A stretch of DNA of 64,000 bases from JALZKA01 sp963786495 (GCA_963786495.1 CAWAZL010000008.1:62001-126000); one strand, 5' to 3'; shown: positions 15,675 to 25,344, counted from the stretch's first letter. Notes: a model not told the origin generated them from the letters alone. Program-made: numbers and translations.

Positions 15675-18571
15675 TCCTCTTCCAGTTCGAGCCTGGATGC
15701 GAGCGCGAACCGAGAGGAGATGTCGAGCTTTCGAAAGATCGAGCCCATGTGGGTTTCAACCGTCTTTCTGGTGACGAAGAGCGCCTGCGCGATCTCCGGA
15801 TTTGAGTTGCCCGCGGCAGCCAGTTCCGCTACACGGCGTTCCGCGGGGGTGAGCGCGGCCGCCCCCGAAATTGCTACCCGCCTGGGTCGTGCGCCTGCGG
15901 CAACGAGCTCCTCGGACGCATCGGCGACCAGTCCATCCGCGCAGCACGCTGCCGCGAGCTCGAGGCCGGATGCAAGATCGACACGCGCCCCCTCGCCGTC
16001 GCCCGCCTCACGTTTAGCCTTGCCGAGGGCGATCTTCGCCTTGGCGGTGTCGAACGGCATCTCGAGACCCTCGAGAACCGTCACCGACTCCTCGAGCTCC
16101 TCAATCGGCGTATCGTCTGCCACCCGGGCATGCGCAAGCAATGCCCGGGAGAGCGTTCTGCGGGAGCCCTGTGCGCGAGCGTGCTCGATCGCCTCCTCAA
16201 GCATGCTCCGAGCCTCCTCCCGCCTTCCCTTTGACGCGACCGCGGCTGCGGCCAGCGGCCGCCACTGAACCCAGGCTTCGGGCCTGAACCCGAACCCCGC
16301 TTCCCAGCTCGCAAGGTCGCCGGCGATCCTCTCGACCTCTAGAAAGTCCCCCCGGGCCAAAGCCAGCTCGCCGCGCGCCTGCATGAACGGTTGAGCGACG
16401 AATACCCCACTCTCCATCGCAGCGGGATCGAAGGCCTGGTCGAACTCCGCCGCCTGCTCAAGGCGGCCGCGAGCCAATGCTCCGGTGATGCCAGCAGCTG
16501 CGCCGAGCGGTCTCGCCTGGTTGTGCGGGGGAGAAAACTCAATCGCCATTCGGGCGTCGGCCTCCGCGCCAAGTAGGTCTCCGCTTCCCACACGCGCCAG
16601 CGCTCGAAAGGCGGAGGCGATAGCGATCGCAACAGAAGAGCCTCGCCCCTGGCCCATCTGGAGCATTTCGGCGGCCAGAACCTCGGCATCGCGATACCGA
16701 TCCTGCGCCATCCTTATCAGCAAAGCGAGATATGGAGCAGGGGCCTCAAGTCCCGCGATACCCACAAGTCCGTTCCGCAGAGCGTCTTCCGCAAGGGTCG
16801 AAGCGAGAGCCACCTTCCCCTCGGCGAACGCCCGCTCCAACGCCGCATGCGCAAGCAGCACGGGTGGACCCCCGGGCTCAGCAAGGCGGGCTGCCTGTGC
16901 GGCCGCCTCTCGCGTCAGGCGCCTGGTTTCGATGGTATGACAGGCCCCGACCAGAAGAATCCCGTGGAGGCGTTGTGTGATCAGCGACTCTTGCCCCCCG
17001 AATTCTTCCAGTGCCGCCCTGGCAACTTCCACCATCTCCCCGCCTCGTTTGTTGACTGCTAACGCCATCGCTAGCTCACAGGCGGCCAATCCGCGGAGCT
17101 CGGCCAACGGGGCGTTCATCCAAACCTCGCGCAGGCGATCTATGGCCTCCGGCCTGCCCGCCGTGAGATCCAGCCTTCCCTGTTCCAATCTGATCGAGTA
17201 CTCGAGTGCCGGCTCAAGGCTCCCCTCTTCCAGGGCACGGCGCAAGAAGACGCGGGCCAGATCCGGCTCGCCTCTTCCGAGCGTCTGCCGGGCGGCATCG
17301 AGCAGGGACTCGGAGATCCACGACTCTTCCCCCGGAGAGACAAGTACGAGGTGCGCTGCCGCGCCGTCTACGGAACCGCGGCGGAGCGCGAGCCGAGCGG
17401 CTCTCAAATGCGCGGAAGACAGGTCCTCCAAGGGAATTGACCGCGCCACAACCGCGCGGATGACGGGGTGTGCGAACCGGGCGGGCTGGACCTGATCGAG
17501 AATCGAGGCCTCTTCGAGCAGGCACGACGACTCGCCGACCGCTCTCACGTCCAGCCCCGTCAGGGTCGAGAGATCCGCCGGTTCGGCATTGTCGCCCAGC
17601 ACGGTGATCGCGCGCGCTACGTCAAGAGCGTGCTGACCACACTCGGCTACCCGCGCAAGGACGACTTTGCCGATCCGGTGCGGTTGCAGAGATCGCAGAT
17701 CTTCGTCGCCGCCCTCCTCGGGCATATGAGCAGGCAGCGCCATCAGGAGCTGAGAGAGATAGAAGGGATTTCCCCCGCTCGTCTTGGCGCACGCCAGGCA
17801 GAGGTCATCGGTGACGTGCTCGCCAATTTCCGCGCGAACTGCAGTGGCTACGGCGCCCGAACTGAGCGGAAGGGGCATGACGCGCACCAGGTCGGGGCCG
17901 GAGGAGAGCTCACGGGGTATCTCCTCTGGGGTCCCCGGCTCTCCAGGCCGGCTCGTGACCAAGAGAAAGACTCGCAAACCATCCAGACGGGCCGCCAGGA
18001 ATGAGACGAACCGGCGCGAGGCCGGATCGCCCCATTGGAGGTCGTCGAAGGCCAGAAGGAGCGGGCTTTCATCCGCGAGATTTGCTGTCAGCCAATAAAG
18101 AGCGTGGAGCCTGCCAAAGCCCGGATCCGGGGGCAGGTCGTCATGGGCAGAAGGGTCGAAGACGGCTTCGGCCCCCGCGGCAGCGCCAGTGAGGTATGCC
18201 GCTCGTTCGTCGGGAGCCAGGGCAGCCAATAGAGGTTCGAAGATCTGCCTGACCAAGCCGAGCGGGTACTCGCGATCCAGCTCCGTTGCTCGCGCGACCC
18301 GGACCGTGAAACCTGACACCAGCGCCTTTTCACATGCTGCCTGCATAAGTCGTGTTTTTCCGATTCCAGCCGGTCCTTCGATGAGCGCGACGCGGCCGAT
18401 GCCGCTATCAGCATCGTTCAGGCCCGCGGTCAACTGCTCCAGTTGGCGATCCCTCTCAAGGAGGAGGGGAGCCTGGCCCTCGCTCGGTCCAAGTCGTGTG
18501 TCATCCACGCCCCGCTCGATCGAAGCGACCCCGCCATCTTCGACATATTCGCTCGAATGATCCTCAACCAC
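15671..18571 (-). CDS. Large ATP-binding LuxR-family (LAL/MalT-like) transcriptional regulator
   Basis: About 966 aa from GTG 18571 (GGAG just upstream; the frame is open to 18658). Domain order: AAA-type NTPase with Walker A G-P-A-G-I-G-K-T at about 66-73 and Walker B-like L-L-L-A-F-D-D-L-Q-W near 165; a long helical TPR-like region (about 350-880); and a C-terminal LuxR helix-turn-helix beginning L-T-P-A-E-R-R-V-A-E-L-A with the recognition segment T-R-K-T-V-E-T-H-M. LAL proteins activate transcription after binding an inducer and ATP. The inverted CAGGGAG sites 0.4 kb away, and the matching site at 11.36 kb, are candidate targets by proximity only. Confidence 0.88.
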   Translation of the reverse strand: MVEDHSSEYVEDGGVASIERGVDDTRLGPSEGQAPLLLERDRQLEQLTAGLNDADSGIGRVALIEGPAGIGKTRLMQAACEKALVSGFTVRVARATELDREYPLGLVRQIFEPLLAALAPDERAAYLTGAAAGAEAVFDPSAHDDLPPDPGFGRLHALYWLTANLADESPLLLAFDDLQWGDPASRRFVSFLAARLDGLRVFLLVTSRPGEPGTPEEIPRELSSGPDLVRVMPLPLSSGAVATAVRAEIGEHVTDDLCLACAKTSGGNPFYLSQLLMALPAHMPEEGGDEDLRSLQPHRIGKVVLARVAECGQHALDVARAITVLGDNAEPADLSTLTGLDVRAVGESSCLLEEASILDQVQPARFAHPVIRAVVARSIPLEDLSSAHLRAARLALRRGSVDGAAAHLVLVSPGEESWISESLLDAARQTLGRGEPDLARVFLRRALEEGSLEPALEYSIRLEQGRLDLTAGRPEAIDRLREVWMNAPLAELRGLAACELAMALAVNKRGGEMVEVARAALEEFGGQESLITQRLHGILLVGACHTIETRRLTREAAAQAARLAEPGGPPVLLAHAALERAFAEGKVALASTLAEDALRNGLVGIAGLEAPAPYLALLIRMAQDRYRDAEVLAAEMLQMGQGRGSSVAIAIASAFRALARVGSGDLLGAEADARMAIEFSPPHNQARPLGAAAGITGALARGRLEQAAEFDQAFDPAAMESGVFVAQPFMQARGELALARGDFLEVERIAGDLASWEAGFGFRPEAWVQWRPLAAAAVASKGRREEARSMLEEAIEHARAQGSRRTLSRALLAHARVADDTPIEELEESVTVLEGLEMPFDTAKAKIALGKAKREAGDGEGARVDLASGLELAAACCADGLVADASEELVAAGARPRRVAISGAAALTPAERRVAELAAAGNSNPEIAQALFVTRKTVETHMGSIFRKLDISSRFALASRLELEED

Positions 18572-18713
18572 CCCGCTCCGCCTTCCCCTTGACCCACCTA
18601 ATCCGCCCGGGACCCTAATCGTTCGCAGAAGCAGGTGCAACGGAGACCCGTCCCACACGCAATCCGACTGCCACGGCTTCTAGCTCCGAAGTGGGCGCGC
18701 CTACCCTTCCTCC

Positions 18714-20162
18714 GTGAACTTCATCTCGGACGTCCTCGAGCAGTTCCCGTCGGCACGGCCGGCGCTGCTCGCGATCGACGCAAGTGGTGAGCGGCGGGTG
18801 TGGCACTTCGGCGAGCTGATCGCGATGAGCGCCGGCGTATCGGGCGCACTTGCGGCGCGCGGCGTCGAACGCGGTGACGTCGTCATGACGCTCGCGGGGA
18901 ACCGGGTCGAGTGGGTGCTGACGATGCTGGCGGCGTGGCGGATGGGAGCGGTCGCGCTGCCGATGTCGACCCAACTTCGCCCCGGAGACTTGGAGCATAG
19001 GGTCGCCGTGGCGAACCCCAAGCTCTGTGTCGGCGAGGAGGACCTCCTGGGCTCCATGCCGGGTGGAGTCGAGTGCATGACGATGGCGGAGATGGAGGCG
19101 GTTCTCGACGAGGACCGCCCACAAGAGACACCCGCCTCGATCGCCGACCTCTCCCCGACCGACCCGGCGCTGATCGTCTTCACGTCTGGCACGACCGGCG
19201 AGCCCCGCGCGGCACTCCACACCGCCTCCTACCTGCCGGCGCAGCGCGGACAGGCCGAGAACTGGGTCGGCTCTGGCAAGAACGACCTGGTCTGGGTGAC
19301 CACCGCTACCGGCTGGTCGAAGTCTGCGCGCAACGTCTTCGTCGCCCCCTGGCTGACTGGTGCCGCCGCGCTCATCTGCGACGCGCGGTTCGACCCGGTC
19401 GAGCGCCTGGCGCTCTGCGAGCGCGAAGGCGTGACGGTCCTTTGCCAGGCCCCAACCGAGTACCGCATGCTTGCGGCGCGCGAAGAGCTCGGCCCGATGC
19501 CGTCGCTTCGCCGCGCGATCTCTGCCGGCGAACCGCTCGGCTCCGACATGCTGGAGGCGTACCGCGACGCCTGGGGGTTGGAGATCGCGGACGGTTACGG
19601 CCAGACCGAGACGGGCCACATCTGCGGCAACCACCTGGGGTTACAGGTCAAGCCGGGCTCGATGGGCCAGCCGCTTCCCGGCGTCGACGTTCGCATCGCC
19701 GAGGGCGAGCTTCAGGTACGCGCCGCAACCTGCCCCACGTTCTTCGCGGGATACGTCGGCGACGAGGATGGCCCCCACCTGGTCGATGGCGAGTGGTGGG
19801 CAACGGGAGACCTCGTCTCAGAAGACGAGGACGGATATTTCTTCCACGAGGGCCGTGGGGACGACATGATCACGTCGTCCGGCTACCGCATCGGCCCGGG
19901 GGAGGTCGAGTCGGCGCTGCTCTCGCATCCAGCCGTCGCGGAGGCAGCCGCCGTCCCGCATCCCGATCCGGAGCGCGGCTCAGTGGTGCGGGCCGTCGTG
20001 GTCCTGCGCGATGGCACCGGCGATGACGCGCTGGCGGCGGAGCTCCGCGAACACGTGAAGTCAGTCACCGCTCCGTTCAAGGCGCCGCGAATCATCGACT
20101 TCGCGGACGAGCTGCCGAGGACGGCAAGCGGAAAGCTCCGCCGCGCCGCCCTCAGGCGCTAG
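18714..20162 (+). CDS. AMP-forming acyl-CoA synthetase (medium-chain/acetyl-type)
   Basis: A 482-aa ANL-superfamily adenylating enzyme starting at GTG 18714. Core motifs are visible: the P-loop T-S-G-T-T-G-E-P-R (about 155), Y-G-Q-T-E-T-G (about 295), the hinge region G-D-L-V ending G-R-G-D-D-M-I-T-S-S-G-Y-R-I-G-P-G (about 365-400), and the C-terminal catalytic lysine motif P-R-T-A-S-G-K-L-R-R. It activates a carboxylate to acyl-AMP and then acyl-CoA. Motif spacing fits the medium-chain/acetyl-CoA synthetase branch, but it is shorter than acetyl-CoA synthetases (~650 aa). It converges on the acetate permease gene with a 3-nt gap, which suggests, without proving, use of short-chain acids. Confidence 0.85.
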   Translation: MNFISDVLEQFPSARPALLAIDASGERRVWHFGELIAMSAGVSGALAARGVERGDVVMTLAGNRVEWVLTMLAAWRMGAVALPMSTQLRPGDLEHRVAVANPKLCVGEEDLLGSMPGGVECMTMAEMEAVLDEDRPQETPASIADLSPTDPALIVFTSGTTGEPRAALHTASYLPAQRGQAENWVGSGKNDLVWVTTATGWSKSARNVFVAPWLTGAAALICDARFDPVERLALCEREGVTVLCQAPTEYRMLAAREELGPMPSLRRAISAGEPLGSDMLEAYRDAWGLEIADGYGQTETGHICGNHLGLQVKPGSMGQPLPGVDVRIAEGELQVRAATCPTFFAGYVGDEDGPHLVDGEWWATGDLVSEDEDGYFFHEGRGDDMITSSGYRIGPGEVESALLSHPAVAEAAAVPHPDPERGSVVRAVVVLRDGTGDDALAAELREHVKSVTAPFKAPRIIDFADELPRTASGKLRRAALRR

Positions 20163-20165
20163 TGC

Positions 20166-21806
20166 CTACGCGCGACCAGCGGGAACCTTTTCGTCGTCGG
20201 TTGGCTCAGGGCTCGTGCGGAACGACTTCTTCTGGCCGGCGACTTCTGCGCCCAGGCCCGTTTCCGCCCTGACCTGCAGCTCCGTGAAGTTGCGCGTCGC
20301 GTGGCCCTCCTCCTTCGAGAGAAGCGAGCCGACGATGCACCCCAAGAACCCGAGCGGCACCGAGATGATCGCCGGCTGGGTCAGGTTGATGAGGTAGTCG
20401 TCGCCCTTCACGTCGGGTCCAACGAGCACCAGCCCGATCGAGCTCACCACGCCGAGCAAGACGCCGCAGACGGCGCCGGTTGTGTTGAAGCGCTTCCATG
20501 TCAGCGCCAGAAGAAGCGCCGGGAAGTTCGCGCTGGCGGCGACGGCGAAGGCCAGGCCGACCATGTAGGAGACGTTCAGGTCGGAGCCGCCGATTACCGC
20601 GATGGCGATCGCGATCGCGCCGATCATGAACGCGGCAATCCGGCCAACGAGCACTTCCTCGTCCTCGGAGTCCTTGCCCTTTCGGATCACGTTCGACCAG
20701 ACGTCATGCGCTACCGCTCCCGAGGCCGAGATCACGAGACCTGCCACGACCGCGAGGATGGTTGCGAACGCGATCGCGGAGATGATCGCCAGGAAAGCGT
20801 CGCCCCCGATCGAGCCTGCGCCGCCACCTACCTCCTGAGCCAGAAGCGGGGCGGCGAGGTTGCCTGCAGCGTCGACCTGGTCGGTTGTGCCCGCCTCACC
20901 CAGGATGGCGCGTGCGCCGAAGCCCAGGAAGGTCGTCATGACGTAGAAGGCGCCGATCAGGCCCACCGCCCAGCCGACGGACGAGCGTGCGGCCTTTGCG
21001 TCGGGCACGGTGAAGAACCGCATCAAGATATGCGGCAGGCCAGCGGTTCCCAGGACCAGAGCGAGGCCGAGCGACACCGTGTCAATCGGCTCCGTGAAGC
21101 GGAGTCCGGGTGACAAGTACTCGTCAGGGGAATCAGACTGGTTCTCTGCAAGATCGAAGATGTCGATGGGGTTCCAGCCGATCTCCGCGAGAACGAAGAT
21201 CGAGAGCACCGTCGCGCCGGTCATCAGCAGCACGGCCTTGACGATCTGGACCCAGGTCGTCGCGAGCATGCCGCCAAAGACGACGTAGACGAGCATGAAG
21301 ACGCCTGTCGCGATGACCGCGACGTTGAAGTCGATTCCAACGAGCGCGTTGATCAAGGCGCCAGCTCCGACCATCTGCGCGATCAGATAGAAGGCGGCCA
21401 CGGACAACGTCCCGAGGGCGGCAGCGACGCGTGCAGGCCGTTCGTTCAATCGGAACGACAGGACGTCAGCGATGGTGAACTTGCCGGCGTTTCGCATCCG
21501 TTCCGCGAGCAGGAAGAGGACCGTCAGGAACGCAACCAGAAAGCCGACGGAGTAAAGGAAGCCGTCGAATCCGAACAGGAAGATCAGGCCGGCGATCCCC
21601 AGGAACGACGCCGCGGACATGTAGTCGCCCGCAATTGCGAAGCCGTTCTGGACTCCGGTGATCCCGCGGCCCGCGGCCCAGAAATCGGTGGCGGACTGGG
21701 TGCGCTTGGAGGCCCAGTAGGTGATCGCCAGAGTGATCGCGACGACGATGCCGAAGATGACCAGCGCTTCGACATTGACCTCTGCGACTGGAACGAAGGC
21801 GGTCAT
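20166..21806 (-). CDS. actP: Cation/acetate symporter (ActP-like, SSS family)
   Basis: A 546-aa membrane protein with about 13 membrane segments. The SSS-family signatures are present: F-W-A-A-G-R-G-I-T-G-V-Q-N-G-F-A-I-A-G-D-Y at about 40-60, which lines the sodium and substrate sites, and G-T-A-G-L-P-H-I-L-M-R-F-F-T-V-P near 255, which is characteristic of ActP. The family imports acetate and other short-chain acids such as glycolate or pyruvate with sodium. Its ATG overlaps the stop of the DUF485 gene by 4 nt, the standard yjcH-actP arrangement. The facing acyl-CoA synthetase gene could process the imported acid. Confidence 0.92.
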   Translation of the reverse strand: MTAFVPVAEVNVEALVIFGIVVAITLAITYWASKRTQSATDFWAAGRGITGVQNGFAIAGDYMSAASFLGIAGLIFLFGFDGFLYSVGFLVAFLTVLFLLAERMRNAGKFTIADVLSFRLNERPARVAAALGTLSVAAFYLIAQMVGAGALINALVGIDFNVAVIATGVFMLVYVVFGGMLATTWVQIVKAVLLMTGATVLSIFVLAEIGWNPIDIFDLAENQSDSPDEYLSPGLRFTEPIDTVSLGLALVLGTAGLPHILMRFFTVPDAKAARSSVGWAVGLIGAFYVMTTFLGFGARAILGEAGTTDQVDAAGNLAAPLLAQEVGGGAGSIGGDAFLAIISAIAFATILAVVAGLVISASGAVAHDVWSNVIRKGKDSEDEEVLVGRIAAFMIGAIAIAIAVIGGSDLNVSYMVGLAFAVAASANFPALLLALTWKRFNTTGAVCGVLLGVVSSIGLVLVGPDVKGDDYLINLTQPAIISVPLGFLGCIVGSLLSKEEGHATRNFTELQVRAETGLGAEVAGQKKSFRTSPEPTDDEKVPAGRA

Positions 21807-22213
21807 CGGGACGCCTCACCGTTGCCGGAGGTGGATGAGCCGTCCGTGGGGGGCGGCGTCGCGGCCGCGGGCTGCGCGGCAGCGGGCCGAGCAGAGCCGG
21901 CCTCGATGGCCTTTTCGGCTGCATTTGCGGCAAGCGGGTCGAAAACCTTGTCGGCGCGCCGCAGATAGGCGGCGGCGAGGACCCACACCATGATGAATTG
22001 ACTGAGGGCGAAGATGTAACCGATGGTCACGCCTTCGATGACCTTCTCGCCCATGAAGTCGGGCGCAACTCCGGCGAGGATGATGAAGCCGAAGTACCAG
22101 GTCAGGAAGAAAATCGTGGCGGGGACGACGAAACGACGCTTCTGAGTAATCAGCTCCTTGAACTCCGGTGAGTCCGCAGCCGCATCCCAGTCCACGTTCT
22201 GTGTGGTTGACAT
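21803..22213 (-). CDS. DUF485 (YjcH-like) small membrane protein
   Basis: A 136-aa protein. ATG 22213 follows GAGGAGGAGCGG; the longer upstream reading lacks a ribosome site. The core K-R-R-F-V-V-P-A-T-I-F-F-L-T-W-Y-F-G-F and the two membrane helices (about 28-50 and 65-88) match DUF485, the partner of ActP acetate permeases in the yjcH-actP operon. The C-terminal ~45 residues are an Ala/Pro/Ser-rich tail not conserved in the family. It probably assists or stabilises the permease in the inner membrane; the exact role of the family is not settled. The stop overlaps the actP start. Confidence 0.9.
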   Translation of the reverse strand: MSTTQNVDWDAAADSPEFKELITQKRRFVVPATIFFLTWYFGFIILAGVAPDFMGEKVIEGVTIGYIFALSQFIMVWVLAAAYLRRADKVFDPLAANAAEKAIEAGSARPAAAQPAAATPPPTDGSSTSGNGEASR

Positions 22214-22283
22214 CCGCTCCTCCTCAGGGGTCTGGATTCCCCGTACGCATTCCCGTCGAGCCAACGGGCAAACTCATTCGCCC

Positions 22284-23453
22284 GTGGCACGCAGAATCTC
22301 GCCCAGACGCGCCGCCTTCGCCGGAATCTTCGTGGTCACGGGGCTCGGCCTGCTGTCCGTTGGAGCGACCTTGCCCGTCATTCCGCGCTACGTCCAAGGG
22401 CCGATCGGCGGGAGTGACTTCTCGGTCGGGCTGGTCACCGGAGCGTTTGCGATCACCGGGCTTGCGTGCCGGCCGATCGCCGGAAACCTGGCCGATCGCC
22501 GCGGGCGGCGGCCGATTGTCATAGCGGGGGCGATCCTCAGTGCAATCGCCGGCGCCCTTTATTTCATCCCCGCCGGCGTTCCGGGTTTGGTCGTGGCCCG
22601 TCTGTTCCTCGGCGCCGGCGAGGGCCTGGTCTATACCGCCGGATCCGCGTGGGTGGTCGACCTCGCGCCCCCTGAGAAACGCGGCCGGATCATCGGCTTC
22701 TACGGCCTGGCGATCTGGAGCGGCCTCACACTGGGCCCGCCGATCGGCGAGCTACTTTTGCGCGCCTCGAGCTTCGAGATGGTCTGGGCCTTCGCGATGG
22801 CCGCGCCACTCCTCGGCGCCGTCATCGCCTTGCGGATCCCTGAGACCTACAAAGCGTCCGAGCCCGAGCCCGGCGAGCGCCGGTCCTGGATCGAGCGCAA
22901 GAGCCTTCTGCCCGGGACGGGGCTCGCTCTAGGCACGGTGGGCTTCGCGGCTGTCGCTGCGTTCCTCGTCCTCCATCTTGACGAGCGCAACATCGGCCAC
23001 GGAGCCGAGGTGTTCGCCGCTTTTGCAGCGACCGTATTCCTCGCCCGGCTCCTGGGCGGGTGGCTGCCGGACCGCTACGGGCCGGTTCCCTGCATCATCG
23101 GCACCGGCATCGTCGAAGCCGCCGGCCTCGTCGCGATCATGCTCGCCCAATCGCTCCCTGTGGCGATCGCGGGCGCGCTTGCGATGGGCGCGGCGTTCTC
23201 GCTCCTGCTCCCGTCCTTCGCCCTCCTGGTGGTCAACCGCGTGCCCGAGTCCAGACGCGGCGCGGCCATGGGCACCTTCACGGCGTTCTTTGACGTTGGT
23301 GTCGGCGCCGGGTCGGTGGCGGCGGGCGTGGCGGCCTCGGTCGGCGGCTACTCGGCGGCGTTCGGCCTCGCCGCGATCGCGGCGGCTTGCCTCATCCCGG
23401 TCGGGCTGTCGCTCAGGGGCGCGTCGCGGTCAATCGCCGCGGCGCCAGCTTGA
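22284..23453 (+). CDS. Major facilitator superfamily transporter
   Basis: A 389-aa protein with 12 predicted membrane helices. GTG 22284 is preferred because the longer frame overlaps the divergent DUF485 gene and adds a polar extension; no strong ribosome site is seen for either. The cytoplasmic loop motif G-N-L-A-D-R-R-G-R-R-P (about 65-75) is the MFS motif A between helices 2 and 3, and a related G-G-W-L-P-D-R-Y-G-P loop recurs in the second half. Such proteins usually export drugs or metabolites by proton antiport; the substrate is unknown. Confidence 0.85.
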   Translation: MARRISPRRAAFAGIFVVTGLGLLSVGATLPVIPRYVQGPIGGSDFSVGLVTGAFAITGLACRPIAGNLADRRGRRPIVIAGAILSAIAGALYFIPAGVPGLVVARLFLGAGEGLVYTAGSAWVVDLAPPEKRGRIIGFYGLAIWSGLTLGPPIGELLLRASSFEMVWAFAMAAPLLGAVIALRIPETYKASEPEPGERRSWIERKSLLPGTGLALGTVGFAAVAAFLVLHLDERNIGHGAEVFAAFAATVFLARLLGGWLPDRYGPVPCIIGTGIVEAAGLVAIMLAQSLPVAIAGALAMGAAFSLLLPSFALLVVNRVPESRRGAAMGTFTAFFDVGVGAGSVAAGVAASVGGYSAAFGLAAIAAACLIPVGLSLRGASRSIAAAPA

Positions 23454-23859
23454 TCAGCCTTTCGAGTCGTCCCCCGGCGCCCAGAATTCGCTGTCGATTT
23501 CACCGTCACCTTCGTGCCACTTGCCGAAAACGACGTACTCCAAGCCATCCTCGTCCGCCTCGAACCTTCGCGTGACCTTGGGCGAAACGCGGACCAGGTC
23601 GTCCTTCGCGAGCTCCACAATCTCGTCATCGAGCTTCACGCGGCCTGAGCCCGCAACGATGAAATAGATCTCCTCGGCCTCATCGTGCCGATGGCCGAAA
23701 CGCCTGGCGCTTGCCTGGCTTGAGCCGAAGATGGCCGACGCCTGTGTCCTGAGCGTCGAGGGCCTCCCCAGGAAATCGCGCTTCCTGGATCTCGCCAATT
23801 CCGAACTCCTGCGCCGAATCCTTGATCTCAGAAAGGTTCTTCTTGGTGTAGTCGGACAT
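23454..23859 (-). pseudogene. Cupin-domain protein, one-base frameshift (probably intact in vivo)
   Basis: Two overlapping frames together encode one ~134-aa cupin. The 5' part starts at ATG 23859 after GAGGAGATCCCC and reads M-S-D-Y-T-K-K-N-L, then H-L-R-L-K-P-G-K-R-Q-A-F. The 3' part continues F-G-H-R-H-D-E-A-E-E-I-Y-F-I, then the metal-ligand loops of cupin motif 1, and V-R-V-S-P-K-V-T-R-R-F-E-A motif 2. Removing one T from the TTT run (AAA at 23698-23700 on the plus strand) joins them as Q-A-F-G-H-R-H-D-E. Such small cupins are often sugar isomerase- or dioxygenase-like; no specific function is assigned. A base-calling indel is more likely than decay. Confidence 0.8.
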
Positions 23860-23887
23860 GGGGATCTCCTCTTCGTCGCTTCCTCGG

Positions 23888-24718
23888 CTACGCCGCTGCC
23901 CGGGAGCGGAGCCTTTCAAGCTCTTCATGGTCGTGAGCGCAGAACATGTGGATCTCCGACCCCTTGCGTTCGTTCAACTCGCGCAAGCGCTCCTCGTTCT
24001 CCAGGCGCCGCTTGCGCTCGAGGCCGACCACCGCTTGAAACGCTCGCAGGCCAGGCGGGCAGCTTGCCGGAGTCTGCACCTGATTTCGATGGAAGTAGGC
24101 GTCGCCGCAGTGGAGAAGCCAGCCGTCGGGGCCCTGCACCGCGATTGCCGAGTGCCCGCGCGTGTGGCCCGGAAGCGGCACGATCAGGACATCGGGATCG
24201 ACCCCCGGCAAGGCCCGGACGGCCTCGAACCCCATCCACTCGTCGCCGTCGACGTCGTGCGGATGAAACTTGGGTCCGTGGGCGAAGAGGTCCTTCATGA
24301 CGCGGGCGCGCTCCTTGAGGCTTGGATTCTGGATCGCATCCATCTCAGGCCGCCAGACGTGAACCTCGGCATCCGGGAAGTCGGGGAGGCCGCCCGCGTG
24401 GTCCACGTCGAGGTGGGTCGGCACGAGGTAGCGCACGTCGGAGGCGCTGAATCCGAGGGCCTCGACCTGGCGAATCGCGGTCTCTGCCTCGTCGACCTGG
24501 GGGCGGATCAGCGCCCTCACCGGGCCGATGAGCTTCGGCTTTCGCATCTGGGCAAGACCAAAGCCGGAGTCGACGAGCACCAAGCCTTGGTCCGTCTCGA
24601 TCAGGAGGACGTGGGCGCAAGCCTCGCCGGTCGTCCAAGGCGGACCGTCGCCGCCGATCCACCGTCCCCCGTAGGGGCACATGGACGCGCAACTGAGGTG
24701 ATGGATTCGAGCAGTCAT
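23888..24718 (-). CDS. Metallo-beta-lactamase fold hydrolase
   Basis: A 276-aa protein of the MBL superfamily. The zinc-binding strand reads T-H-L-D-V-D-H-A-G-G at about 106-115, so the usual HxHxDH has Asp in place of the second His, as in several lactonase-like and glyoxalase-II-like subfamilies. Later ligands are P-G-H-T-R-G-H (about 183-189), G-D-A-Y-F-H (about 205) and the C-terminal F-C-A-H-D. The N-terminus carries C-x3-C-P-Y-G-G-R, which is not typical. The likely reaction is hydrolysis of an ester, lactone or thioester; no substrate can be assigned. It ends 28 nt upstream of the cupin start on the same strand. Confidence 0.85.
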   Translation of the reverse strand: MTARIHHLSCASMCPYGGRWIGGDGPPWTTGEACAHVLLIETDQGLVLVDSGFGLAQMRKPKLIGPVRALIRPQVDEAETAIRQVEALGFSASDVRYLVPTHLDVDHAGGLPDFPDAEVHVWRPEMDAIQNPSLKERARVMKDLFAHGPKFHPHDVDGDEWMGFEAVRALPGVDPDVLIVPLPGHTRGHSAIAVQGPDGWLLHCGDAYFHRNQVQTPASCPPGLRAFQAVVGLERKRRLENEERLRELNERKGSEIHMFCAHDHEELERLRSRAAA

Positions 24719-24777
24719 TTCGGGGCACCCTATTCGTGCCGGCTACTCGACGGCGGCATGTCACCCTGGAGCAACTC

Positions 24778-25344
24778 ATGCGCGTAGGAATCATCATCGG
24801 AAGTACCCGGCCGAATCGCAAAAGCGCGAAGGTCGGCTTATGGGTGTTCGAACAGGCGCGTGAGCGCGACGACCTCGAGGTCGAGCTCGTCGACCTTGCC
24901 GACCAGGGCCTGCCGATCTTCGATGAGGGAATTCCGCCAGGCGCCGGCAAGTACGAGCACGAGCACACCAAGCGCTGGGCGGCGCTCATCGACTCTTTCG
25001 ACGGCTACGTCTTCGTCACCCCCGAGTACAACCACGGCATCCCAGGCGTGTTGAAGAACGCGCTCGACTTCATCTACGCCGAGTGGAACAACAAGGTCGC
25101 GGGCTTCGTCGGCTACGGCAACACCGGCGGCGCCAGGTCGGTCGAGCAGCTCCGGCTGGTGATGGCCGAGTTCAGCGTCGCCACAGTCCGCTCGACCGTC
25201 GCCCTCTCGATCTTCACCGACTTCGACAAGGAGAACAACTTCACGCCGGACGAGCGCCACCTGAAGAAGCTCAGCGCGATGCTCGACGAGTTGGTTGCGT
25301 GGGGCCAGGCGCTGAAGGGCGTGCGAGAGGCGCAGTCCGGCTAG
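24778..25344 (+). CDS. NADPH-dependent FMN reductase-like flavoprotein
   Basis: A 188-aa protein starting at ATG 24778 with GGAG six bases upstream; an in-frame start 14 codons earlier lacks such a site. The phosphate-binding loop G-S-T-R-P-N-R-K-S (about 8-16) and the flavin loop T-P-E-Y-N-H-G-I-P-G-V-L-K-N-A-L-D (about 75-90) are diagnostic of the FMN_red family (SsuE/azoreductase/chromate-reductase relatives). It uses NAD(P)H to reduce FMN, quinones, azo dyes or metals; the specific substrate is unknown. It is transcribed divergently from the MBL hydrolase and converges on the decapeptide gene with a 4-nt overlap. Confidence 0.88.
   Translation: MRVGIIIGSTRPNRKSAKVGLWVFEQARERDDLEVELVDLADQGLPIFDEGIPPGAGKYEHEHTKRWAALIDSFDGYVFVTPEYNHGIPGVLKNALDFIYAEWNNKVAGFVGYGNTGGARSVEQLRLVMAEFSVATVRSTVALSIFTDFDKENNFTPDERHLKKLSAMLDELVAWGQALKGVREAQSG

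Noticed and set aside
18615..19634. 339-codon minus-strand ORF antisense to the acyl-CoA synthetase
   Set aside because: Same reason; its low-complexity Arg/Ala-rich content indicates a shadow frame.
20301..21113. 270-codon plus-strand ORF antisense to actP
   Set aside because: Shadow of a strong membrane-protein gene; no membrane or domain signature.
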